64,000 nucleotides of DNA from Merdibacter massiliensis. Its GTDB lineage: Bacteria; Bacillota_I; Bacilli_A; Erysipelotrichales; Erysipelotrichaceae. Positions within the stretch are counted from its first letter, which is position 1. Each line of letters opens with the position of its first letter. The notes beneath the pieces were generated by a model, which did not search any database, had not been told where the DNA came from, and was given only the letters and a program-made list of their open reading frames with translations. The translations under genes were made by a program, and so were the position numbers. The stretch is taken from NCBI RefSeq assembly GCF_900155395.1, contig NZ_LT699728.1, positions 1-64,000 on the forward strand, in the 5' to 3' direction. Positions 49,611 through 56,746 of this stretch are shown here, piece after piece.

Positions 49611-50321
49611 TTATCGATGGATATGCTTTTTTTGTTCCTCTTTTCGAAATGCTTTATACAGTTTCAAGAAAGCACGCTTTTCTATTCTTGAAATATAAGA
49701 ACGCGATATTGATAATTCTTCTGCAATTTGTTTTTGTGTCTGTTCTTTCTCCCCATGCAGCCCAAAACGCTTTTCTAATACAAGCAGTTCTCTTTCATCC
49801 AATAGCGGCAAATATTTTTCCAGCTGCTTCAATCGTTGTTCTAATTGAATCTGTTCCACCACGCTTCTCTGCGGGGGTGCCGCAATCGCATCCAATAATG
49901 TGATCTCGCTGCCGTCTTTTTCATTCGCTATCGGTTCATTTAAAGATACTTCTTGTAAACTATTTTTATTCTTTCGCAAATACATCAAAATTTCATTTTC
50001 AATACAGCGAGAAGCATAAGTCGTCAGTTTTTTTCCGTAAGCTGGTTGAAAGGAATCGATTGCTTTGATCAGTCCGATCGTTCCGATACTGATCAGATCG
50101 TCGCTTTGTGTTTTTTTAATATCGTATTTTTTTACGATATGGGCAACCAAACGCAGATTATGTTCGATCAATTTCTCTCTGGCACCACGATCCTGCTGCT
50201 GCAAAAGTGCAATACACTTTTCTTCCTCCTCTTTTGATAACGGTTTTGCAAAACTTTGTGAACGTATATAGCCGGTAAAGTAAAACATGGATGCAAGTGC
50301 TTCCATCAAAAGCGTAAACAA
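49611..50321 (-). CDS. sigK: Mother-cell RNA polymerase sigma factor SigK
   Basis: About 236 aa, full length and uninterrupted, so there is no skin element here. The short hydrophobic N-terminal pro-region ('MEALASMFYFTGYIRSQSF', with 'KPLS' following) matches pro-SigK. Region 2 reads 'GAREKLIEHNLRLVAHIVKKYDI' and 'DDLISIGTIGLIKAIDSFQP', and region 4 ends 'TQKQIAEELSISRSYISRIEKRAFLKLYKAF'. It drives late mother-cell genes in sporulation. A TTG at 50321 has AGGTG six bases upstream; a GTG at 50330 coincides with that site and gives three more residues. A SigE-like promoter precedes it. Confidence 0.93.
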   Translation of the reverse strand: MFTLLMEALASMFYFTGYIRSQSFAKPLSKEEEEKCIALLQQQDRGAREKLIEHNLRLVAHIVKKYDIKKTQSDDLISIGTIGLIKAIDSFQPAYGKKLTTYASRCIENEILMYLRKNKNSLQEVSLNEPIANEKDGSEITLLDAIAAPPQRSVVEQIQLEQRLKQLEKYLPLLDERELLVLEKRFGLHGEKEQTQKQIAEELSISRSYISRIEKRAFLKLYKAFRKEEQKKHIHR

Positions 50322-50338
50322 ATCTATCACCTGTTCTC

Positions 50339-50367
50339 AATCTATGCGACAAAATTCTGATCTATGC
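50339..50367 (-). promoter_or_regulatory. SigE-like promoter of sigK
   Basis: -35 GCATAGA (50361-50367), a 14-bp spacer and -10 CATAGATT (50339-50346) on the minus strand, matching the Bacillus SigE pattern KMATATT-N14-CATACAMT at 11 of 15 positions. Both boxes lie in a 12-bp direct repeat, ATCTATGCGACA. The predicted mRNA start is nearly at the ribosome site, giving a very short leader. Confidence 0.55.
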
Positions 50368-50485
50368 GACATTTTAGATGAAAACTACTTTCATCTGTTA
50401 AATAAACAGCTTCTTTTTTGTACGTTATCTGAAAAAAAAGATAAAATATTTCGAAATTATTTCATTTTTTTTATGATTTTGTTAA

Positions 50486-50506
50486 GATAAAATAGGTTAT
50501 TTTATC
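50486..50506. promoter_or_regulatory. Palindrome upstream of the orphan lipoprotein gene
   Basis: GATAAAAT-AGGTT-ATTTTATC, a perfect inverted repeat with a 5-nt centre, 26 bp before the lipoprotein start. Candidate operator; no regulator is known for it. Confidence 0.4.
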
Positions 50507-50532
50507 GAATCATATAAAAAGAGGTGTTCATG

Positions 50533-51066
50533 ATGAAAGTTGCTTTGCCTACTGTTTTACTGGTCACGATGCTCCTTCTCTTTGGCTGTAGTGATCCAGA
50601 AACAGATTCCATTAATGAAACAATTGAAGAAAATAATGAAAAGATCAGCGAAAATGCAGAAGCAAACTCCGCTATTCAAACGGTACATTCTTTAGATGAT
50701 GCAAAAGCACAGCTTGCACAGGATTGGGCAGTTCAAGAACCAACGGAAATACCGGACGGTTATTCTTTGCTGGATTATTATGTGTATGACAAAGATCTCA
50801 TAGAAATTCGCTACAGCCAATCGGATAATCAAAATGAACTGTATTATCGTACAAGCAGACGCCATGGAGACATCAGTGGAAATTCACATCCATATACTAA
50901 TGTGGAAACCATTTCATCAGAAACGATCGATCAGATTCAAGTGCGTGGAAGTGATGATCTATGGATGGTCGCAACCTGGAATAAAGATGATATAGCTTAC
51001 TCTATCTTCTGTGAAAAAGGTTTATCTCAGGATGCATTGACTGCAATGATCGATTCTATTCAATAA
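50533..51066 (+). CDS. Uncharacterised lipoprotein
   Basis: A 177-aa protein with a signal peptide and lipobox 'MLLLFGCSD' (Cys about residue 19). The mature part begins with an acidic helix ('DSINETIEENNEKISENAEAN') and ends in a domain with 'EPTEIPDGYSLLDYYVYDKDLIEIRY', a pattern seen in DUF4367-type extracellular domains. No confident family was recognised. It is a plus-strand gene between sigK and the hypothetical protein gene. The ATG at 50533 has GAGGTG six bases upstream. Confidence 0.75.
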   Translation: MKVALPTVLLVTMLLLFGCSDPETDSINETIEENNEKISENAEANSAIQTVHSLDDAKAQLAQDWAVQEPTEIPDGYSLLDYYVYDKDLIEIRYSQSDNQNELYYRTSRRHGDISGNSHPYTNVETISSETIDQIQVRGSDDLWMVATWNKDDIAYSIFCEKGLSQDALTAMIDSIQ

Positions 51067-51075
51067 TCTATATAA

Positions 51076-51126
51076 AAAAAAGCAAACTTCTCTGTTCGCA
51101 TGCGCCAACAGAAAGCTTGCTTTTTT
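51076..51126. terminator. Bidirectional terminator between convergent genes
   Basis: A 10-bp outer stem (AAAAAAGCAA / TTGCTTTTTT) with a second inner stem TCTGTT / AACAGA. It stands between the orphan lipoprotein and the converging hypothetical gene. Confidence 0.85.
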
Positions 51127-51128
51127 AT

Positions 51129-52187
51129 TTATGCTTTCAAGAACGGTTGATAATGAATGGCAAAGTGTATCTTTGACTGTAAATCTTCCAACACGATAGC
51201 AAATGCATCTTTATCAAAGATTGCAAAATCAATATAAGAGTATTGTGTTCCAATGGCACCGCCGATCGTGCGTGCAATTGCCAACGGCTGCAAGAGATCA
51301 TTCAGCTTCTTCTCCATCGTTTGACGTATCAAAGCATTCTTTTCATCATCATAGGGATTTTCATAATACAGATATCCGTACTCGCCGCCTTTGTCACGAA
51401 AATCTATGCAGGAATCATAATTTTTTGCTAAAAGTTCTTCCTGCAGAAGAGAGTTCGTCGTGATGATGAGTTTCATATCTTTTCGTAATGCATCACTTGT
51501 TGGTTCTTCATTCACTTTAAATGCCATATAGATATTGGTTGGCTCATGATATTCTAACCATTCCCGATCGATCACGATATCGCACACATCTTCATAGAAA
51601 TTTGGCAGTAAACAAAAATTTTCGCTATCCTGGATTGGCTGATCGATCGGCGTGATAGTGGCAATACGTGCTTCCAATTCAAGCTCTCCCAAAAAAAGCT
51701 CCAGCATATAAGCAGACATCTCTCTTTTTCGATCTTCATCTGCAATATCTTGAAAGCCAGGACAATAAACATCGACATGCAGGCAGCGATTTGTATCATC
51801 GATCTCATAAAAAACCGTGAAGTCTGCTCCTGTATATACTTTATCTTTGATGCGCAAGACAGCATTCTTGGCTTTTGAGGAATAAGGCGGCAGCCAGCTG
51901 TTGATGATCCAATCCTCGACTAGTTCTTTAGGCGCACACTGACGCATCAATTCTGTAATATACTGCACGGTCTTATTTGGACCTGTATCAAAAGTCATCT
52001 CAAAAAAGCCATCTTCATTCAATTCGATCAATACCTTGCAACCGCAAATGGTTTCTAATCGCACATTGATCTCTTTGATCAGATCTTCTGCCAGTGCATC
52101 TTCTCCATCACGCAAAGCAGATTCTAATTCTTTTTGCAAACTTAAAAAATATTTCCAAAATTCCTGTATTCGATATTTACAGTTCAC
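51129..52187 (-). CDS. Uncharacterised cytoplasmic protein
   Basis: A 352-aa soluble, acidic protein with no signal peptide, membrane helix or motif that I recognise. The N-terminal 60 residues are helical ('FLSLQKELESALRDGEDALAEDLIKEINVRLETICG'); the remainder alternates strand and helix in two related-looking halves (about 60-190 and 190-352). GTG at 52187 follows GAGGGA at six bases; a GTG nine codons upstream has a poorer site. It lies between the orphan lipoprotein and sigF and runs the same way as sigF, after an intergenic gap. Confidence 0.75.
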   Translation of the reverse strand: MNCKYRIQEFWKYFLSLQKELESALRDGEDALAEDLIKEINVRLETICGCKVLIELNEDGFFEMTFDTGPNKTVQYITELMRQCAPKELVEDWIINSWLPPYSSKAKNAVLRIKDKVYTGADFTVFYEIDDTNRCLHVDVYCPGFQDIADEDRKREMSAYMLELFLGELELEARIATITPIDQPIQDSENFCLLPNFYEDVCDIVIDREWLEYHEPTNIYMAFKVNEEPTSDALRKDMKLIITTNSLLQEELLAKNYDSCIDFRDKGGEYGYLYYENPYDDEKNALIRQTMEKKLNDLLQPLAIARTIGGAIGTQYSYIDFAIFDKDAFAIVLEDLQSKIHFAIHYQPFLKA

Positions 52188-52232
52188 AAAACATCCCTCA
52201 TTTCTGTATCGCACCTCATTATAACATGATGC

Positions 52233-52961
52233 TCATGTATTCACCAACTCGTTTTTCAACTTCTCGAGCACTTTTCTTTCCAAACGGGAAACCTGTACCT
52301 GCGATACATGCAAACGTTGAGCAATTTCTTCCTGTTTCATTCCCAGATCATAACGGTAATGCAGCAACAACTGTTCCCGCTGTGATAAACGTGCGATCTC
52401 TTGGCGCAAAGATACCTGTAAGGTTACGTCCTTTTGTTTTTCATCTGCCACTTTATCTTCTAACAAGATAGGCGAACCATCATTTTCATAAATGACTTCA
52501 TCAAAGGATAGCGTAAACTGATTGGCTTCAAAAGCCAAGATGACATCTTCTACTTCTAGATGACACGCCTGTGCAATCTCTTCATAACTTACTTCCCGTC
52601 CATAATTTTGCTGCAGCTGTTCTCTCACTTTGAGCATCTGCAGATAATTTTCCTTCATCGATCTGGAGATGCGTATGCTGCCGTCATCTCGAAAAAAGCG
52701 TTTGATCTCTCCTAAAATGATCGGTACAGCATAGGTGGAAAACTTCACTTGATAACGCAGATCAAAATGATTCAAGGCCTTCATCAGACCCACGCAGCCA
52801 ATCTGTACCAGTTCTTCAAATGGTATGCGTGAGGAAACAAAACGTTTAGCGAGTGCATATACCAAAGGCTGATTACGTGTGACAAATACATCCTTTGCTT
52901 CTTGAGAGCCTTCTTGAATTGCCTGGATCAGCTCCTCATTGCTCATTTCTTCTAATTTCAC
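52233..52961 (-). CDS. sigF: Forespore RNA polymerase sigma factor SigF
   Basis: A 242-aa sporulation sigma factor. Region 2 reads 'PFEELVQIGCVGLMKALNHFDLRYQVKFSTYAVPIILGEIKRF' and region 4 reads 'MKQEEIAQRLHVSQVQVSRLERKVLEKLKN'. Held inactive by SpoIIAB until SpoIIAA is dephosphorylated, it directs early forespore genes. The GTG start overlaps the spoIIAB stop (GTGA), so translation is coupled. It is the last gene of spoIIA. Confidence 0.96.
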   Translation of the reverse strand: MKLEEMSNEELIQAIQEGSQEAKDVFVTRNQPLVYALAKRFVSSRIPFEELVQIGCVGLMKALNHFDLRYQVKFSTYAVPIILGEIKRFFRDDGSIRISRSMKENYLQMLKVREQLQQNYGREVSYEEIAQACHLEVEDVILAFEANQFTLSFDEVIYENDGSPILLEDKVADEKQKDVTLQVSLRQEIARLSQREQLLLHYRYDLGMKQEEIAQRLHVSQVQVSRLERKVLEKLKNELVNT

Positions 52962-53374
52962 AAAAGCTTCTTTTCTATATGCAGGTTCGTGCCTACACCT
53001 GGTTTTGAATCTACATGAAAAACGTCCGCAAAGGTTTGCATGATCGTAAATCCCATTCCGCTTCTTTCAAGATCCTGACGGCTTGTATATAATGGCTGCA
53101 TGGCCTGCTCGATGTTCGCAATGCCGCAGCCTTGATCAAATAGATCGATAATGATGATCTCTTCGTCATAACAGACTTCTAAAGCAATATCTCCATCCTC
53201 TTTTCCTTCATATCCATGGATCATGGCATTGACCACCCCTTCAGCGATGATCGTTTTGATCTCCATCAATGTTTCCATTGATAAGTGTAATGGCGCAAGA
53301 AATGCAACGACACAGGTCCTTGCGAATGCTTCATTCTCTAATCTGCTTTTGAATATCAGTTTCATTTCATTCAT
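52958..53374 (-). CDS. spoIIAB: Anti-sigma F factor SpoIIAB
   Basis: A 138-aa GHKL serine kinase and anti-sigma factor. The N-box is 'EGVVNAMIHGYEG', then 'IIDLFDQGCGIANIEQAM' and 'GMGFTIMQTFADVFH' bind ATP. It sequesters SigF and phosphorylates SpoIIAA. It overlaps both neighbours (ATGA at the start, GTGA at the end). Confidence 0.96.
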   Translation of the reverse strand: MNEMKLIFKSRLENEAFARTCVVAFLAPLHLSMETLMEIKTIIAEGVVNAMIHGYEGKEDGDIALEVCYDEEIIIIDLFDQGCGIANIEQAMQPLYTSRQDLERSGMGFTIMQTFADVFHVDSKPGVGTNLHIEKKLL

Positions 53375-53688
53375 TTTCTTCCCTCACTTTTCTCATAGCG
53401 GATGATCTGGAAGATCCCGCTCATGTCAAAGATCGTTTTATTTAACCGTGACAGATTGCAGATGATCACTTCTCCACCCTGCTGTTTCATCTGCTTATAT
53501 CTCGCCAACACAAAACCGATCCCGCTGCTGTCCACGAAGGTAACATTCGCAAAATCAAGTTTTAAAATTCTTGGATGAAAGCGTTCGATCAGTTGAATGC
53601 TTTCCTCTTTCATTTCCAATACATGAAGATGATCAAAATCACCGTCAAAAAAAAGACGGAGCTCATCTTTTTGATATGTATGCTTCAT
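53371..53688 (-). CDS. spoIIAA: Anti-anti-sigma factor SpoIIAA
   Basis: A 105-aa STAS-domain protein. The phosphorylated serine is in 'LDFANVTFVDSSGIGFVLARYK' (D-S-S-G-I-G). In dephosphorylated form it frees SigF from SpoIIAB. The ATG at 53688 follows GGAGGG at six bases; the short in-frame GTG extension lacks a better site. Two Spo0A boxes lie upstream. Confidence 0.95.
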   Translation of the reverse strand: MKHTYQKDELRLFFDGDFDHLHVLEMKEESIQLIERFHPRILKLDFANVTFVDSSGIGFVLARYKQMKQQGGEVIICNLSRLNKTIFDMSGIFQIIRYEKSEGRK

Positions 53689-53739
53689 TTTCAACCCTCC
53701 GCTCACACTCTATCACAGATAAAATGACATGTGGACTTC

Positions 53740-53748
53740 TTCGACAAA
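53740..53748 (-). promoter_or_regulatory. Spo0A box 1 upstream of spoIIAA
   Basis: TTTGTCGAA on the minus strand, containing the perfect core TGTCGAA, 52 bp before the spoIIAA start. Confidence 0.75.
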
Positions 53749-53774
53749 GGTTGTCAGAACACGTCAAAAAAGCG

Positions 53775-53783
53775 TTCGACAAA
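53775..53783 (-). promoter_or_regulatory. Spo0A box 2 upstream of spoIIAA
   Basis: A second TTTGTCGAA with the same orientation, centred 35 bp upstream of box 1. A degenerate TTGTCAGAA lies between them on the other strand. Confidence 0.75.
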
Positions 53784-53793
53784 TATTGTTCAC

Positions 53794-53830
53794 AAAAAAA
53801 GACAGATGCCGCATCATGCAAACATCTGTC
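53794..53830 (-). terminator. Terminator separating dacF from spoIIAA
   Basis: On the minus strand GACAGATG / CATCTGTC with a 14-nt loop, then seven T. It contains the dacF stop codon, so spoIIA transcription must begin after it. Confidence 0.8.
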
Positions 53831-54983
53831 GAAAAGAACGGATCCATAGATCCACAAAATTTGCGCTGCTGATTTCTTTCTTCACAGACAAATCGATCGA
53901 AAACCGATACCCGTCGCTCATGGTCACCATTAATCGCGCGCATGTCTTGCCAGGCACATACGGCGGATCCGGTTGCAACCATTGTATCTTTTTTTCTTTG
54001 ACCGCTGACTGCTTTCCTTTTTCTACTACATAATTTGCATCCTCTTGCGTGACCAAATCAATCGTAGATGGATTTCCTTTTTCATTCACGATGCTGGTGA
54101 TCTTCTCGCCTTTTTTATACAGCTGTCTTTGTTCAAAACGCGAGAAGCCATATTCGATCAAAGCAGAGGCTTCTTGATTGCGTGTCTTTCCATCCGGTTC
54201 ACCCATCACTACCGCAATCAAACGCAAATCATTTCGCTTTGTCGTTACGCTGATACAGCTGCCTGCCTGTGATGTGTAGCCTGTCTTTAATCCGTCCGTC
54301 CCATCTAATTGTTTGATGAGCTTATTGGTATTGACCAGCCAGAAACGTTCACTGTCTTCACGGATATACGCATCGTAGGTACTCGTAATCTCTAAAAGAT
54401 CGTCTCCGCCTTCTTGGATCAATGCCTGTGCGATCAAAGCCATATCTTTCGCACAGCTGTAATGATCATCTGCATGCAGACCCGTCGCATTGACAAAATG
54501 GGTGTTGACTAAATGCAGTTCTTTTGCTTTTGCATTCATCATTTCTACAAAGCTTTCCTGCGTCCCGCCAACCTTTTCCGCCATTGCTACCATGGCATCA
54601 TTTGCCGAAGCGATACAAATGCTTTTGAGCAGATCTTCCACGCTCATCGTTTCTCCAACTTTCAGGTAGACTTGCGAACCGCCCATGCTTGCTGCTGTCT
54701 CACTGGTGGTCACACGATCACTCAGCTTTAACTTGCCGGCATGGATCTGTTCATAGATCAACAGCAGTCCCATCATTTTTGTCATGGATGCCGGATACAT
54801 CTTTTCACTCTCCTGCTTTGCAAAGATCATTTTTCCGCTGCTCATTTCCATCAAATAGGCACTTTTTGCTTGTGCAGCCAATGATGTATCACTGATGACC
54901 TGTGTCGTTTCACTGCCATGGATAGGAACCAGCAACAGCATCCACACCAGCCAAACCAATAAAAACTTATATTTCTTCCCCAT
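53814..54983 (-). CDS. dacF: D-alanyl-D-alanine carboxypeptidase DacF (low-molecular-weight PBP)
   Basis: A 389-aa S11 serine peptidase with a signal peptide ('FLLVWLVWMLLLVPIHG'). Catalytic motifs are 'PASMTKMMGLL' (S-x-x-K), 'CIASANDAMVAM' (S-x-N) and 'GLKTGYTSQAGSC' (K-T-G); a C-terminal PBP5-like domain follows. It trims pentapeptide stems of peptidoglycan; in Bacillus DacF regulates cortex cross-linking in the forespore. Its place just before spoIIA is the same as in Bacillus. The ATG at 54983 has GAGG nine bases upstream. Confidence 0.93.
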   Translation of the reverse strand: MGKKYKFLLVWLVWMLLLVPIHGSETTQVISDTSLAAQAKSAYLMEMSSGKMIFAKQESEKMYPASMTKMMGLLLIYEQIHAGKLKLSDRVTTSETAASMGGSQVYLKVGETMSVEDLLKSICIASANDAMVAMAEKVGGTQESFVEMMNAKAKELHLVNTHFVNATGLHADDHYSCAKDMALIAQALIQEGGDDLLEITSTYDAYIREDSERFWLVNTNKLIKQLDGTDGLKTGYTSQAGSCISVTTKRNDLRLIAVVMGEPDGKTRNQEASALIEYGFSRFEQRQLYKKGEKITSIVNEKGNPSTIDLVTQEDANYVVEKGKQSAVKEKKIQWLQPDPPYVPGKTCARLMVTMSDGYRFSIDLSVKKEISSANFVDLWIRSFRQMFA

Positions 54984-55024
54984 GTGCATCGACCTCAATA
55001 AACTGTATGCACTGACCAATGAAA

Positions 55025-55636
55025 TCATGTCTGATTTGCTTGATAGGAAACTTTGGCAGCCGGCAGATACATCCGCTGTAATTGCAGGATCTTTCCATTC
55101 ATGCCTTTTACATATGTAAAATAACTTTGCATCTGAATGATATTTCCTTCATTGCTTCGATAGCCTCTTCCATTGGGATCTACATCGATCATAAATGATA
55201 GAGAAACGTTTTCTTTCCCCTCTTCCTGCATTTGTTTTGCTACATCCCAACAAAACGTATGCTCATCCATCTGCTGCACATAAGGCAGTGATTCATGATG
55301 AAAAGAGACAGCGGCACATAAACAATATTGCAATGTACCTACCCGCTGCACAGCTTCTTTCCTTGTCAAGATTGGCGGATCTGGATCGATCACATAAGGA
55401 GAAAGCAGCTGTGCACTTTCAAAATCCAGTTTCTCTATCTGGATAGATCGCTGTGCCAGTTCAACCTCCAGCTCTACCAGAAATTGATTTTCTTTGACCC
55501 ACGACACATGCTGGGTGATCACGACCCCGTCTTGTTGAGACTGCATGATTGGCGTCAGGCTTTTCCATTGCAGAGCAGAGGATGGAAACAGATGAATCGA
55601 ACAGACGATGAACAGCATGATTTGTATTAGTTTCAT
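55025..55636 (-). CDS. Uncharacterised secreted protein upstream of dacF
   Basis: A 203-aa protein with a signal peptide ('IQIMLFIVCSIHLFPSSALQW'), no lipobox and no other membrane segment. The mature domain is mixed alpha/beta; 'LDFESAQLLSPYVIDPDPPIL' and 'DVDPNGRGYRSNEGNIIQMQS' are its most distinctive stretches. No family was recognised. The ATG at 55636 follows GGAGGG. With dacF 41 bp on, both may be co-transcribed, which hints at a cell-wall or spore role, but this is inference. Confidence 0.7.
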   Translation of the reverse strand: MKLIQIMLFIVCSIHLFPSSALQWKSLTPIMQSQQDGVVITQHVSWVKENQFLVELEVELAQRSIQIEKLDFESAQLLSPYVIDPDPPILTRKEAVQRVGTLQYCLCAAVSFHHESLPYVQQMDEHTFCWDVAKQMQEEGKENVSLSFMIDVDPNGRGYRSNEGNIIQMQSYFTYVKGMNGKILQLQRMYLPAAKVSYQANQT

Positions 55637-55693
55637 CAAATCCCTCCTACGCCCTATCCTAATCCAGAAAATAGAAAAAAATTGTCGATACAT

Positions 55694-55723
55694 AAAAAAA
55701 CACACTGGATCCAATGTGTTTTT
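55694..55723 (-). terminator. Terminator after the second pseudouridine synthase gene
   Basis: A 9-bp stem (AAAAACACA / TGTGTTTTT) with a TGGATCCA palindrome in the loop and a T-run on the minus strand. Confidence 0.8.
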
Positions 55724-56663
55724 ACAATATTCCCTGCTGTTTCCAATCTTTTTCAATTTTTTCCCATGGAATTGCTATTGTTTGATTGTTGAGATAGGCC
55801 ATCGTGCTCTCTTGCGGAAAAGCAAACTGTAAACGGACAGCGGCAAGCGCCTGATATGTATTTCTTTGTTTTGCTCCATATTTAACATCGCCTAACAATG
55901 GATGATGCATGAATGCAAACATGGCGCGAATCTGGTGAAATTTCCCGCTGATCAGCTCTACTTCCAACAGTGAAGCATCGTGGTAGAAAGCAAGTTGACG
56001 ATAACGTAAAGCACAAGGATGCGCACCTGGATGAGGATGAGCATACAGCTGCGCTTTGGTTCCTATTTTCTGATGATACAATTGGATTTCCTCTTGTTCA
56101 CGATCCATCTTTCCTTCTATGCAGGCCAGATAATATTTTTTTACCTGATGGGAACGAATGCCGGCATTGATTTCACGTAATGCATTCGCTGTCTTTGCCG
56201 CGATGATCAATCCTCTCGTATTACGGTCCAAACGATTGCAGATTGCCGGCGTAAAGCTTTGTTCCCTGTGCGGTTCATAGCTTCCCTGCTCATACAAATA
56301 GCGCAAGACGCGCATGACGACACAATCCTGAGGTCCGGCTGCATCGCTTTGTGAACGCAGCCCAACCGGTTTATCCACAATCAGGATCTGTTCATCTTCA
56401 TAGCAGATATCCAATTCTTTCGGCACTTGCAAAAAAGCGTCTGCCTGCTTTTTTTCCTCTAATACTTCCGGAGGCAAAAACAGATGAACCACATCCTGAA
56501 ACTGCAGCCGCTGATCGATCGTACACCGTTTTCGATTCACTTTGATCTTTTTATTGCGAATGGCTTTATACATCATCCCTTTGGGCAAGGATGGAAACAG
56601 TTTCATTAAGAAGCGGTCAACTCGCTGACCTGCATCATTTTCCTGAACATGTATTTCTTTCAT
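55722..56663 (-). CDS. RluA/RluD-family pseudouridine synthase (second)
   Basis: A 313-aa enzyme with S4 domain ('GQRVDRFLMKLFPSLPKGMMYKAIRNKKIKVNRKR') and catalytic domain ('CNRLDRNTRGLIIAAKTANAL', the R-L-D-R-N-T motif; 'EVELISGKFHQIRAMFAFM'). It differs from the first synthase in having R-L-D-R-N-T rather than R-I-D-K-D-T, a feature of the YhcT/RluC-like branch, so a different rRNA or tRNA target is likely. The ATG at 56663 follows AAGGTG at five bases; the longer in-frame start lies in the intergenic region. Confidence 0.9.
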   Translation of the reverse strand: MKEIHVQENDAGQRVDRFLMKLFPSLPKGMMYKAIRNKKIKVNRKRCTIDQRLQFQDVVHLFLPPEVLEEKKQADAFLQVPKELDICYEDEQILIVDKPVGLRSQSDAAGPQDCVVMRVLRYLYEQGSYEPHREQSFTPAICNRLDRNTRGLIIAAKTANALREINAGIRSHQVKKYYLACIEGKMDREQEEIQLYHQKIGTKAQLYAHPHPGAHPCALRYRQLAFYHDASLLEVELISGKFHQIRAMFAFMHHPLLGDVKYGAKQRNTYQALAAVRLQFAFPQESTMAYLNNQTIAIPWEKIEKDWKQQGIL

Positions 56664-56746
56664 ACGATCACCTTGTTTTAGTATACCATAGCGAAAACAA
56701 ATTGTGATACACTTAAAGATGGATATTATATAGAAAGGAAACTGGT

